Source: an uncultured Bacilli bacterium
GTDB taxonomy: Bacteria; Bacillota_I; Bacilli_A; RF39; UBA660
NCBI GenBank assembly: GCA_934089255.1
Contig: CAKOJI010000016.1
Coordinates: forward strand, 1-30,974
Direction of reading: 5' to 3'
DNA: 30,974 bases
Positions within the stretch are counted from its first letter, which is position 1, and every line of letters starts with the position of its first letter. The translations under genes and the position numbers were made by a program. Below the pieces are notes generated by a model. That model was not told the origin of the DNA, did no database searches, and worked only from the letters and a program-made list of their open reading frames with translations. Shown here piece by piece: positions 1 to 8,328 of this stretch.

Positions 1-38
1 TCACTCATATTGATTTTCTTCTTAATTATTTTAATCAT
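1..38 (-). CDS. 5' end of an unidentified protein (runs off window)
   Basis: Reading the minus strand, an ATG at 38 opens a frame that stays open to the window edge (12 codons, beginning MIKIIKKK). A purine-rich AAAGAAAGGTG about 10 nt upstream could be the ribosome-binding site. The basic, Lys/Ile-rich start would fit the N-terminus of a membrane or secreted protein, but too little is visible to name it. It lies downstream of the tRNA terminator and so is probably a separate transcript. Confidence 0.4.
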   Translation of the reverse strand, partial: MIKIIKKKINMS

Positions 39-70
39 ATCACATCACACCTTTCTTTGCAATAACGCAC

Positions 71-96
71 AAAAAAAATCAACTATTTCTAGTTGA
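71..96 (-). terminator. Intrinsic terminator of the tRNA-Gly gene
   Basis: Perfect 7-bp inverted repeat (79-85 with 90-96, loop TTTC) followed on the minus strand by eight T (A run at 71-78). It lies about 40 nt downstream of the tRNA 3' end. Confidence 0.8.
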
Positions 97-137
97 CTTA
101 ATCATTAACGTCACATTGGTGCGACGATTTTATCTTA

Positions 138-212
138 TGGAGCAAGTGAGCGGAATCGAACCGCCGTCTCAGCCTTGGCAAGGCCGCATACTAACCGCTG
201 TACTACACCTGC
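138..212 (-). tRNA. tRNA-Gly, anticodon GCC
   Basis: Folded by hand on the minus strand. The acceptor stem is GCAGGTG with CACTTGC (one G-U), then discriminator U and an encoded CCA (TGG at 138-140 on the plus strand). The anticodon stem-loop has a 5-bp stem and loop TTGCCAA, giving anticodon GCC (reads GGC/GGU). The T-arm stem GGCGG/CCGCT encloses TTCGATT. A discriminator U is usual for bacterial tRNA-Gly. It is a single-gene unit with its own promoter and terminator. Confidence 0.96.
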
Positions 213-222
213 GTTCGTTAAT

Positions 223-251
223 AATATATCAAATATAAATTCTTTTTGCAA
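223..251 (-). promoter_or_regulatory. Sigma-A type promoter of tRNA-Gly
   Basis: On the minus strand, TTGCAA (246-251) and TATATT (223-228) are separated by exactly 17 bp, and TGA precedes the -10 (extended -10 form). The -10 ends 10 bp before the mature tRNA 5' end. Confidence 0.7.
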
Positions 252-257
252 GAGTTA

Positions 258-286
258 TTGACTTGTTTTTATTAAAATAATATAAT
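258..286 (+). promoter_or_regulatory. Sigma-A type promoter of the glycosyltransferase gene
   Basis: TTGACT (258-263), 17-bp spacer, TATAAT (281-286). It is divergent from and adjacent to the tRNA promoter. Because transcription should begin near 293, a TTG at 287 cannot be the start codon; the ATG at 308 is preferred. Confidence 0.8.
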
Positions 287-307
287 TTGGTTAATGGAGA
301 TGAAGTA

Positions 308-1795
308 ATGTTAGAAAGTATAATAAGCAGTATAGGTGAAAGTTATCAAACTAGTAAACATATTTATAATATAATAGGTAGTGTTATTACATTTATGTTT
401 TTATATAAAGCATTTTATTATGCAATAGGTTTTTTATTTACTAGAAAATTTAAACCAGCAAAAAATAATCATAAATATGGAATATTGATTGCTGCAAGAA
501 ATGAAGAAGCGGTTATTGGTAATTTACTTGATAGTATAAATAAACAAGATTATCCTAGAGAATTAATAGATATATTTGTAGTTGCTGATAATTGTACAGA
601 TAGTACAGCAAAAGTTGCTAGAAAAAATGGCGCTAAAGTGTATGAAAGATTTGATGAAGAGCATAAAACAAAAGGTTTTGCATTACAATTTCTTTTTGAA
701 AATATTAAACGTGATTATGGTATAGAAAATTATGAAGGATACTTTATTTTTGATGCAGATAATTTATTAAATAGAAATTATATTAATAAAATGAATGATG
801 CGTTTGATAGCGGAGAAAAAATAATTACATCGTATAGAAATACTAAAAATTTTGATGAAAACTGGATAGCTAGTACGTATGCGTTACATTGGTTACGTAG
901 TATAAGAAGTAATCATAGAGCACGTAGTGTTTTACATTTAGCAACTAATATACAAGGAACTGGTTTCTTATTTGCTAATGAAATAGTTAGAAATGGTTGG
1001 AAATATACAGGTCTTACAGAAGATAGAGCGTTAACTGCTGATGCAGTTAGTCGTGGATATGAAATAACATATCAAGATGAAGCAGAATTTTTTGATGAAC
1101 AACCAATTAGTTTAAAAGTTGCTTTAAGACAGAGATTACGTTGGAGTAAAGGACATTTAATGGCGTTTGTTGAATCTGGTCCACAACTTTTTGTTAATAT
1201 ATTTTTTGGTAAATTATTTATAAAAGATAATTGGGGTAAAGAAGAGAAAGAACGTAATTTCTTTGGTAAAATCGTAGAATCGATTAGACATAGATTTGCT
1301 TCTTATGATACTTTATTACAGTTAACTCCTATTGTTGTTATTAATTTAGTTAGATGGTTAATAGTTAGTGTATTTATATATGCTTGTTATAGTTATACTT
1401 ATGGTATAAAAGAATTATATGTATTTGGAGGAAGTACTGTAGTTGCTAAATTATTATCATTTATATTTAATAAACCTTATATAAATATGAAGCCTGGTAT
1501 AAATGCTTTCTTCGTATCAATGTTTATTGCAATATGGTTACGTATATTATATAGATTAGGAATATATTTTACTAATATGTGGAATGCTGTTTATGTTTTT
1601 ATAACAGAAAGAAAAAGAATAAAAAAGATACCATTTATGAAAAAAGTACTATATACTTTTACTTGGCCAACATTTGATGTAATTGGTAGATATACAACTT
1701 ATTTAGCGTTATTTGTTAAAGTTACTTGGAAACCAATACCTCATGTAAGTAAAGTTACTATAGATGAAGTAGATACTTCGGATGGGGTGAAGTAA
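308..1795 (+). CDS. Membrane family 2 glycosyltransferase
   Basis: A 495-residue protein with a GT2 (GT-A fold) catalytic domain between membrane segments. One N-terminal helix (about residues 20-45) precedes the nucleotide-sugar motif GILIAARNEE. The DxD-type motif DAD is near 149-151, TED gives the catalytic acidic pair, and RQRLRWSKG is the Q(R/Q)xRW motif of processive GT2 synthases. Several hydrophobic helices follow (about 330-450). The family includes hyaluronan, chitin and poly-GlcNAc synthase-like enzymes, so it probably builds or decorates an envelope glycan; the substrate cannot be told from sequence. The start at 308 has GGAG 9 nt upstream and fits the promoter at 258-286. It overlaps the next ORF by one base (TAATG) and so is co-translated with it. 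Confidence 0.85.
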   Translation: MLESIISSIGESYQTSKHIYNIIGSVITFMFLYKAFYYAIGFLFTRKFKPAKNNHKYGILIAARNEEAVIGNLLDSINKQDYPRELIDIFVVADNCTDSTAKVARKNGAKVYERFDEEHKTKGFALQFLFENIKRDYGIENYEGYFIFDADNLLNRNYINKMNDAFDSGEKIITSYRNTKNFDENWIASTYALHWLRSIRSNHRARSVLHLATNIQGTGFLFANEIVRNGWKYTGLTEDRALTADAVSRGYEITYQDEAEFFDEQPISLKVALRQRLRWSKGHLMAFVESGPQLFVNIFFGKLFIKDNWGKEEKERNFFGKIVESIRHRFASYDTLLQLTPIVVINLVRWLIVSVFIYACYSYTYGIKELYVFGGSTVVAKLLSFIFNKPYINMKPGINAFFVSMFIAIWLRILYRLGIYFTNMWNAVYVFITERKRIKKIPFMKKVLYTFTWPTFDVIGRYTTYLALFVKVTWKPIPHVSKVTIDEVDTSDGVK

Positions 1796-1980
1796 TGAAA
1801 GAATATATAGATCAAATATTTTATGAAGGTTTAGGATATAGTTTATATGTTCCTATAGAAAATAGAATAAAAAAAATAAATAATAAAAAGTTAAATAAAA
1901 TTTTAATAAACACTTATAAAGTAATATATTTTGTGTTTAGTATTGTTTTAACTTTAATAATTTTATATGTTAAATTATAG
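1795..1980 (+). CDS. Small single-pass membrane protein, unknown function
   Basis: A 61-residue ORF whose ATG shares its A with the stop of the glycosyltransferase, with GGGGTG as ribosome-binding site. The first 40 residues are charged (Lys-rich, IENRIKKINNKK) and the last ~20 form one hydrophobic helix, suggesting a tail-anchored small protein. It ends just before a strong terminator, so it is the second gene of a two-gene operon. I do not recognise a family; a role as partner of the glycosyltransferase is only inferred from coupling. Confidence 0.6.
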   Translation: MKEYIDQIFYEGLGYSLYVPIENRIKKINNKKLNKILINTYKVIYFVFSIVLTLIILYVKL

Positions 1981-1981
1981 T

Positions 1982-2018
1982 AAAGTTTAGTTTTAGATAA
2001 TTGTACTAAACTTTTTTT
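1982..2018 (+). terminator. Intrinsic terminator after the glycosyltransferase operon
   Basis: Perfect 10-bp stem (1982-1991 with 2005-2014, AAAGTTTAGT) and a run of T through 2018. Confidence 0.85.
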
Positions 2019-2031
2019 ATTTTATATAATA

Positions 2032-2040
2032 TGATATAAT
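2032..2040 (+). promoter_or_regulatory. Extended -10 promoter of the ltaS-like gene
   Basis: TGATATAAT at 2032-2040 is a perfect extended -10 element (TGnTATAAT); no good -35 is present 17 bp upstream, which lies in the terminator T run. It sits 21 bp before the ATG. Confidence 0.55.
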
Positions 2041-2061
2041 TTGTTGTGCGAGGGATATGTT

Positions 2062-4083
2062 ATGGAAAAGAAGAAAATTAATAAAAAAAATATTAAATAC
2101 TATTTTAAGAAATGTAAAGATAGTACTATTAATTATTTTAAACATAATAGATTGTTCATTTTATATTTGTTTTTATGTTTATTTAATTCGTTTTTTGTAA
2201 GATATTTAACTGTTGGTAATTGGTATAATTATAAAACATTTTTTATTGACTTAGCAGTTGCTGGTTTTTTTGGTAGTTTTACTTATTTTATTAAGCCTAA
2301 TAAACAATATTATTATTTATTGACTTTATCTATTATTAATACGCTTATATGTACTATAAATGCTATATATTATACTTGGTATTCTTCTTTTGCTTCATTT
2401 AGTTTATTATCTGCTTTAGGACAAGTAGGTGAAGTAGGTGATGCTGTTTTAGCTAAATTAAAAGTTATACATTTTATATATTTGTTGCCATTAATTATGT
2501 TTATATATGTTAATTCTAGATTAAGTAAAAAAGATTATTTTGGTTTTATTAGAAAAATAGAAAATGGTAAAAAGATGTTTATTTTTACAATTATATTCTT
2601 TGTTATGTTATTAGGAATAAATTTATCTATGGTAAGTAAGACTAGTTATGGTAGTTTAGTTAAGCAATGGAACAGAGAATCTATAGTAAAGAGTTTTGGT
2701 ATTATTATATATCAAGGAAATGATTTAATACAAACTTCTTATAGTAAAATGAATAGTTTGTTTGGTTATGATGAAGCTAGTCGTAAGTTTGTAACATATT
2801 ATAATGAACGTGATAGAAAAAAGAGTGATAATAAATATACTAATATGTTTGAAGGAAAAAATGTTATTATGATGCATATGGAAAGTATGATGACGTTTTT
2901 TGTTGATTTAAAAATTAATGGTGTTGAAATTACTCCTAATTTAAATAAACTTACTAGAGAAGGGTTATATTTTAGCAATTTTTATCCTGAAATAAGTGTT
3001 GGTACTAGTAGTGATACTGAGTTTACTGTTAATACAAGTTTACTTCCAGTATCTAGTGGTACGGTTTTTGTTAGTTATTATAATAGAGAATATGTTAGTT
3101 TAGAAAAGTTATTAAGTGATAAAGGTTATTATACGTTTAGTATGCATGGTAATAAAGCAAGTATGTGGAATAGAGATAAAATGCATCCTAGTTTAGGTTA
3201 TCAAAAAATGTATTTTGAAGATACATATAATATAGATGAAGTAGTTGGGTTAGGTTTATCTGATGTATCGTTTTATAATCAAATTACTCCTATTTTAAGT
3301 GATATAGAAAAAAATAATGCTAATTATATGGGTACAATAATTACATTATCTAATCATACTCCTTTTAATGATTTAGAAAAGTATCCTGAATTAGATTTAA
3401 CATATAAGACTAATAAGGTAAATCCTGAAACAGGTATTGAAGAAGAAGTAACTTATGATTATTTAAATGGTACTAAGTTAGGTAACTATATTAGAAGTGC
3501 ACATTATGCTGATATGGCATTAGGACAATTTATTGATAAATTATATAGTGAAGATATAATGAATAATACTGTCTTTGTAATGTATGGTGATCATGATGCA
3601 AAATTAAATAGAAGAGAATTTAATTATTATTATAATTATAATTTTGATACTGGAGAAGTTAAACAAGAAGATGATCCTACTTACATAGATTATGATTATT
3701 ATGCTAATGAATTAAATAGAAAAACTCCACTTATTATATGGAGTAAGAAAAAGAAACTTAAAACTGAAGTAAAATATTATATGGGTATGATAGATGTTTT
3801 ACCTACTATAGCTAATATGCTTGGTATAGAAAATAAATATGCTTTAGGTAATGATATATTTGAGATTAAATGGGATAATATAATACCATTTCCAAATGGA
3901 AATTTCTTAACTAAAAAAGCGTATTACAATGCTAGTAAAGAAGAATATAAACCTTTATCTAATGAACCGATAGAAGAAGAATATATTTCTGATTGTAAAC
4001 AATACACAGAAAATATTATTGAAATATCTAATGATATTATTGTATATGATTTAATTAAAAATGAAAAAGATAGAGTTGATTAA
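2062..4083 (+). CDS. ltaS: LTA synthase family phosphoglycerol transferase
   Basis: A 673-residue protein with about five N-terminal membrane helices (to about residue 195) and an extracellular sulfatase-like domain. Motifs match LtaS: NVIMMHMES with the metal-binding Glu near 274, GTSSDTEFT with the nucleophilic Thr near 315, and YGDHDA with the metal-binding Asp/His pair. LtaS-type enzymes move glycerol phosphate from phosphatidylglycerol onto a growing polyglycerol-phosphate chain outside the membrane, using Mn2+. A lipoteichoic-acid primase (LtaP-like) or another phosphoglycerol transferase is also possible. The start is ATG 2062 with GAGGG upstream; an in-frame TTG at 2041 lies inside the promoter and is rejected. 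The next gene starts one base after its stop codon, so they form an operon. Confidence 0.82.
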   Translation: MEKKKINKKNIKYYFKKCKDSTINYFKHNRLFILYLFLCLFNSFFVRYLTVGNWYNYKTFFIDLAVAGFFGSFTYFIKPNKQYYYLLTLSIINTLICTINAIYYTWYSSFASFSLLSALGQVGEVGDAVLAKLKVIHFIYLLPLIMFIYVNSRLSKKDYFGFIRKIENGKKMFIFTIIFFVMLLGINLSMVSKTSYGSLVKQWNRESIVKSFGIIIYQGNDLIQTSYSKMNSLFGYDEASRKFVTYYNERDRKKSDNKYTNMFEGKNVIMMHMESMMTFFVDLKINGVEITPNLNKLTREGLYFSNFYPEISVGTSSDTEFTVNTSLLPVSSGTVFVSYYNREYVSLEKLLSDKGYYTFSMHGNKASMWNRDKMHPSLGYQKMYFEDTYNIDEVVGLGLSDVSFYNQITPILSDIEKNNANYMGTIITLSNHTPFNDLEKYPELDLTYKTNKVNPETGIEEEVTYDYLNGTKLGNYIRSAHYADMALGQFIDKLYSEDIMNNTVFVMYGDHDAKLNRREFNYYYNYNFDTGEVKQEDDPTYIDYDYYANELNRKTPLIIWSKKKKLKTEVKYYMGMIDVLPTIANMLGIENKYALGNDIFEIKWDNIIPFPNGNFLTKKAYYNASKEEYKPLSNEPIEEEYISDCKQYTENIIEISNDIIVYDLIKNEKDRVD

Positions 4084-4692
4084 ATGAAAAAGAAGAAAGT
4101 TTTAATTACTATTTTAATTGTTTTATTTATATATTTTGTTGGTGGTATAGTATATGGATTTATAAAGCCTAAGGTTAGTAAAAAAGGTAAGGTTTTAAAT
4201 AATGTACAAATTAAAGGATTTAATTACTTACTTAGTGAAGATGATCCTAAAATATATAAAGATGAATTTAATATATTAAAAAAGAATTTAGAGAGTAGTA
4301 ATATAAATTATTTGGAATATGCTCATAGTATTAGTAAAATGTTTTTAATAGATTTATATAATTTAAGTGGTAAGAAAAATATGTATGATGTTGGTGGGGT
4401 AGAGTTTGTTTATCCAGATAATGTTGATAATTATAAATTAAATGTGACTAATACGCTTTATAAGTATATGATTGATAATAGTGATGGTAAAAGAGAACAA
4501 GTTTTACCTACTGTTAGTGGTGTTAATGTAACTAGTGATGAAGAAACTACTTTTAAAATAAAAGATGAAGAATATGATGGTTATAAATTAAATTTAGAAA
4601 TTAGTTATGTGGAAGATCTAGGATATGATAAGGTTGTTGAATTGATTCTTGTAAGAAAAGATAAGTATTTATACGTTGTAGAAAAAAATTAG
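4084..4692 (+). CDS. Membrane-anchored extracellular protein, unknown
   Basis: A 202-residue protein with a Lys-rich start (MKKKK) and one hydrophobic helix (about residues 5-26), followed by a soluble region expected outside the cell. The soluble part has a helical half (FNYLLSEDDPKIYKDEF, NYLEYAHSISKMFLIDLYNL) and a beta-rich end. No family recognised. It begins directly after the ltaS-like stop codon with only a weak ribosome-binding site, implying translational coupling, so a role linked to the phosphoglycerol polymer or the envelope is a contextual guess. Confidence 0.7.
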   Translation: MKKKKVLITILIVLFIYFVGGIVYGFIKPKVSKKGKVLNNVQIKGFNYLLSEDDPKIYKDEFNILKKNLESSNINYLEYAHSISKMFLIDLYNLSGKKNMYDVGGVEFVYPDNVDNYKLNVTNTLYKYMIDNSDGKREQVLPTVSGVNVTSDEETTFKIKDEEYDGYKLNLEISYVEDLGYDKVVELILVRKDKYLYVVEKN

Positions 4693-4704
4693 GGGGAATA
4701 TTTT

Positions 4705-6264
4705 ATGACAGATATAGAAATAACTAAACAGTTTAAAATGAAAAAAATTAGTGATTTATGTTTAGAACTTGGTATAAGTGATTATGATTTATACGGGAAT
4801 TATAAGGCTAAAATTAATTCTGTTGATTCTAGTAAGAATGGTAAAGTTATTTTAGTTACTGCTATTAATCCTACTCCTTATGGTGAGGGTAAAACTACTG
4901 TTGCAATTGGTTTACACGATTCTTTTAGAAAAATGGGGAAGAATAGTATGCTTGTTTTAAGGGAACCTTCTATGGGGCCTGTATTTGGTATTAAAGGTGG
5001 TGCAACTGGTGGTGGATATAGTCAAATTGTACCAATGGAAGATATTAATTTACATTTTAATGGTGACTTTCATGCAATTACGAGTGCTAATAATTTGATT
5101 AGTGCTTGTATCGATAATAGCATTCATTTTGGTAATCCATTAAAAATAAAACAAGTGTTATTTGAAAGATGCTTAGATGTTAATGATAGAAGTTTAAGAA
5201 ATGTTGATACTTTTTATCCTACTAAATTTAATATTACTGCTGCTAGTGAAATAATGGCAATATTTTGTTTGGCAAAAGATATTAATGATTTAAGAAATAG
5301 ATTAGATTCTATTATAATTGGTATTAATTATGATGATGAAAATGTTTATTTAAAAGAGTTAGGTATAACTGGTTCATTAATAGTTTTATTAAAAGATGCT
5401 ATAAAACCTAATTTAGTTCAGACACTTTATAATAATCCAGTAATTGTACATGGTGGGCCTTTTGCAAATATAGCACATGGATGTAATAGTTTAATTGCTA
5501 CTAATATGGCTAGAAAATTAAGTGATTATGTTATTACAGAAGCTGGTTTTGGTAGTGATGCTGGAGCTGTTAAATTTTTTGATATAAAATGTAGAGAAAA
5601 TAATATAAATCCTTTTTGTGTTGTTTTAGTTGCGACTATCAGAGCATTAAAATATAATGGTAATGGTTCTTTAAGTGAGGGATTATGTAATTTAGGTGTT
5701 CATATAGAAAATCTATTAAAATTTAATCAAAATGTTATTGTAACTCTTAATAAATTTAATGATGATGATATTAGTGATATTGATATTGTAAAAGAATATG
5801 TATCTAAATATAGTGTTCCTTTTACTATTAATAATGCTTATATGGATGGAGAAAATGGTGCATTTCAAATAGTAGAAGAAATAGAAAAATGTAATACTAA
5901 AAAGTTAAAGTTACTTTATAATTTAAGTGATAGTTTAGATACAAAGATAAATATTATGTGTAAAACTGTTTGTAGGTGTAATAATGTATTATATAGTGAT
6001 ATTGCAAAAGATAAACTAAAAAGATACTCTAATTTAGAATATCCTATTTGTATTGCAAAAACACAGTATAGTATTAGTGATGATCCTAAGAAATTAGGAG
6101 CACCAAGTAACTATGATGTGACTGTTAAAGATATAAGAGTTAATAATGGTGCTAAGTTTATAACTGTATACTTAGGTAGTATATTAACTATGCCTAGTTT
6201 ATCTAAACAGCCTAATGCTTGTAATATAGATTTGATTGATGATGAAATAGTTGGAATTTTCTAA
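4705..6264 (+). CDS. fhs: Formate-tetrahydrofolate ligase
   Basis: A 519-residue FTHFS that makes 10-formyl-THF from formate, ATP and THF. It carries the P-loop motif TPYGEGKTT near residues 57-65, REPSMGPVFGIKGGATGGGYSQ, FHAITSANN, HGGPFANIAHGCNS, EAGFGSDAGA, CMAKTQYS-like CIAKTQYSISDDP, and a C-terminal MPSLSKQPNACNIDL. Usual family length is about 555, so it is some 35 residues short; the shortening lies mainly after the ATIRALK segment and around the GENGAF loop. The canonical GADLGAEKF is GSDAGAVKF here. A strong ribosome-binding site (GGGGGAA) precedes ATG 4705. It is 12 bp behind the previous gene and ends at a terminator. Confidence 0.95.
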   Translation: MTDIEITKQFKMKKISDLCLELGISDYDLYGNYKAKINSVDSSKNGKVILVTAINPTPYGEGKTTVAIGLHDSFRKMGKNSMLVLREPSMGPVFGIKGGATGGGYSQIVPMEDINLHFNGDFHAITSANNLISACIDNSIHFGNPLKIKQVLFERCLDVNDRSLRNVDTFYPTKFNITAASEIMAIFCLAKDINDLRNRLDSIIIGINYDDENVYLKELGITGSLIVLLKDAIKPNLVQTLYNNPVIVHGGPFANIAHGCNSLIATNMARKLSDYVITEAGFGSDAGAVKFFDIKCRENNINPFCVVLVATIRALKYNGNGSLSEGLCNLGVHIENLLKFNQNVIVTLNKFNDDDISDIDIVKEYVSKYSVPFTINNAYMDGENGAFQIVEEIEKCNTKKLKLLYNLSDSLDTKINIMCKTVCRCNNVLYSDIAKDKLKRYSNLEYPICIAKTQYSISDDPKKLGAPSNYDVTVKDIRVNNGAKFITVYLGSILTMPSLSKQPNACNIDLIDDEIVGIF

Positions 6265-6274
6265 CTATTTTTTT
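6245..6274 (+). terminator. Intrinsic terminator overlapping the fhs stop codon
   Basis: Ten-pair stem (6245-6254 with 6261-6270, one G-T) with a 6-nt loop and a T run to 6274. It lies between convergent genes; the A-rich left flank is too short to make it clearly bidirectional. Confidence 0.65.
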
Positions 6275-6473
6275 AATCTTCTTCTAAGTGCATTACAAGT
6301 ATTCCAATATTTATTAATCCACATAGTCCTACTAATGAATATATTATTCTAGGAACAATTGATTCTGCACCAAATAATGCTTCTACTAGATTAAAATCTA
6401 ATAATCCAATTAAACCCCAGTTAATTGCTCCTATAATAGTTATACTCAAACATATTTTCTGTAATGTATTCAT
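6273..6473 (-). CDS. DUF378 family small membrane protein
   Basis: A 66-residue protein with two hydrophobic helices (about 5-25 and 43-62). The motif IGAINWGLIGLLDFNLV followed by a second helix RIIYSLVGLCGLI is the hallmark of the DUF378 (YuzA-like) family, whose function is unknown. AGAGG 5 nt before the ATG (minus strand) supports the start. It is transcribed toward fhs, and upstream lies an AT-rich region shared with the divergent lipoprotein gene. Confidence 0.9.
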   Translation of the reverse strand: MNTLQKICLSITIIGAINWGLIGLLDFNLVEALFGAESIVPRIIYSLVGLCGLINIGILVMHLEED

Positions 6474-6690
6474 ATTAACCTCTTTTCTGTTCTTATTATG
6501 TATAGTTTAAAATAAATTATACATATTTTTATATATTTCATTTTCTTAAAATACTAAGTTTAAAATTATTTATTAAAAAGAAATTATAAAACAGAAATAA
6601 AAAAAATAATAGATAAATATTTATAAATTATTCTTTTTTAATGTATAAAATTTATGAAAAAAAATATAGTTTATTAGAAAAGGGGAGTTT

Positions 6691-7827
6691 ATGAAAAAGA
6701 TATTTATTATTTTAAGTATGTTTTTACTTTTATGTGGATGTGGTAAAAGTAAAGATAATGTAGTTAAAAAGTTTCAAAATAAAATAGAAAAGAGTAGTTC
6801 TTATACACTTAAAGGAACTATGTCAATTGTTAGTAATGAAGATACGTTTACTTATAATGTTAGTGCTAGTAAAAGCAAAGATGATTATTATAAAGTTAGT
6901 TTAATAAATAGTAATAATAATCATGAACAAGTTATATTAAAAAATAAAGATGGTGTTTATGTTGTAACACCAGATTTAAATAAAAGTTTTAAATTTCAAA
7001 GTGATTGGCCTAATAATGGTAGTCAATCATACTTATTAGATGTTCTTTTAAAAGATGTTTTAAATGATGATAATGTTCATATTGGTAAAGAAGATAAGAG
7101 ATATATTCAATGTAGAGTAAATTATCCAAATAATAATACTTTATATAGTGAAAAGATATATATAGAAGATAATTATGATGTTAAAATGGTAGAAGTATTA
7201 GATCAAGATGGTAATGTAAAAATAACATTAAAAGTTAATAGTATAGATTATAAGGCTAAATTTGATGATAATTTCTTTAAGTTAGAGAGTTTAATTAGTG
7301 AAGATGAAAATATAAGTGATGAAGATAAGAATGTAAAAGACTCTCAAAATAAAACAACAACTACTACTAAAAAGATAGATGATAAAAATAAAGATAAAAC
7401 AACAGATAATAAGGAACAAAATACTGAAGAAAATAATTTAAATAAAGAAAATCAAGATGAAAGTACAGGCAATATATTAAAAGATATAGTTTATCCTTTG
7501 TATATTCCAGATAATACAAAATTAAGTAGTGAAGATACTATAAGTACTGATAATGGTAATAGAGCAATTTTAACTTTTAGTGGTGATAGTCCGTTTGTGT
7601 TAATTGAAGAAGTAAGTCATAGATTTGATGAGTTAGAAATTATTCCTGTTAATGGAGAACCATTAATATTAAGTGATTCTGTTGGTGCAATTTCTGATAA
7701 TTCACTTTATTGGACTAGTAATGGAATAGATTATTATTTATCAAGTAATAGTATAGATAGTAAAGAGCTTATGACTATTGCTGAAGGTTTAACTGGTACT
7801 AGTGTTATAGTATCTAGTGAAAAGTAA
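6691..7827 (+). CDS. YdcC-like sporulation lipoprotein (LolA-like plus DUF4367)
   Basis: A 378-residue lipoprotein with signal peptide and lipobox LCGC giving lipid-modified Cys17. Residues ~25-205 show the LolA/GerS-like beta pattern (YTLKGTMSI, YYKVSLIN, VYVVTPDLNKSFKFQ, then NNTLYSEKIYIED). A Lys/Asp/Asn/Thr-rich linker covers about 210-262. The C-terminal ~115 residues (YPLYIPDNTKL, ILTFSGDSPFVLIEE, IDYYLSS, MTIAEGLTG) match the DUF4367 pattern. This two-domain order is that of B. subtilis YdcC; GerS of clostridia has the related first domain. It most likely acts on the outside of the forespore or mother-cell membrane during sporulation or germination. AAGGGGAG is the ribosome-binding site. 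The 217-bp upstream gap (6474-6690) is over 80% A+T, with no clear promoter by eye. Confidence 0.8.
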   Translation: MKKIFIILSMFLLLCGCGKSKDNVVKKFQNKIEKSSSYTLKGTMSIVSNEDTFTYNVSASKSKDDYYKVSLINSNNNHEQVILKNKDGVYVVTPDLNKSFKFQSDWPNNGSQSYLLDVLLKDVLNDDNVHIGKEDKRYIQCRVNYPNNNTLYSEKIYIEDNYDVKMVEVLDQDGNVKITLKVNSIDYKAKFDDNFFKLESLISEDENISDEDKNVKDSQNKTTTTTKKIDDKNKDKTTDNKEQNTEENNLNKENQDESTGNILKDIVYPLYIPDNTKLSSEDTISTDNGNRAILTFSGDSPFVLIEEVSHRFDELEIIPVNGEPLILSDSVGAISDNSLYWTSNGIDYYLSSNSIDSKELMTIAEGLTGTSVIVSSEK

Positions 7828-7850
7828 ATTAATTAGATTTACTTTTTTTT
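7821..7850 (+). terminator. Intrinsic terminator after the YdcC-like gene
   Basis: Perfect 9-bp stem AAAGTAAAT/ATTTACTTT (7821-7829 with 7837-7845) containing the stop codon, followed by T to 7850. Confidence 0.8.
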
Positions 7851-7863
7851 CATATTATTTAAT

Positions 7864-8226
7864 ATGAATATATTAGATGACGATTTAAAAAGATTAAATT
7901 TTGAAGATATATTATTTGTTATTTTAATAGTAATTACTATTATGAATATATATGCTAATCAATTACAGAAAAAATATATTAAAGATAAAGATATAAGTTC
8001 TCAAATAGAATCTAATAAGATATATTTATTTGTACTTGTTGTTGGTTTGATATTATATTTTTATTTTTTATATAGAAATTATCATTCTTATAAAAATGCT
8101 AGTGATGAAGATAAAGAATTATTTATATATAAAGTGTTAGGTAGTTCTTTTATTGTAGCTGGAACTATATGTTTGATTTATTTTCAAGTTAATGATCCTA
8201 ATTTTATAGGTTCACCTTCTATTTAA
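7864..8226 (+). CDS. Three-helix small membrane protein, unknown
   Basis: A 120-residue protein with hydrophobic helices at about 16-33, 52-70 and 88-105 separated by charged stretches. No family recognised. No Shine-Dalgarno sequence is visible before ATG 7864, which lies only 14 bp after the upstream terminator, so the start and how it is transcribed are uncertain. Codon use matches its neighbours, which favours a real gene. Confidence 0.6.
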   Translation: MNILDDDLKRLNFEDILFVILIVITIMNIYANQLQKKYIKDKDISSQIESNKIYLFVLVVGLILYFYFLYRNYHSYKNASDEDKELFIYKVLGSSFIVAGTICLIYFQVNDPNFIGSPSI

Positions 8227-8273
8227 TTTAATGTAAAATTTGTGTTTAGTTTTTGATTTGTTATTACCTTTTA

Positions 8274-8302
8274 TTGTTCTTAAATGCTTTTTTTAGTATA
8301 AT
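8274..8302 (+). promoter_or_regulatory. Promoter of the alcohol dehydrogenase operon
   Basis: TTGTTC (8274-8279), 17-bp spacer, TATAAT (8297-8302), then AAGGAGAG ahead of ATG 8329. Confidence 0.65.
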
Positions 8303-8328
8303 TTATATATAATAAGGAGAGATATTTT

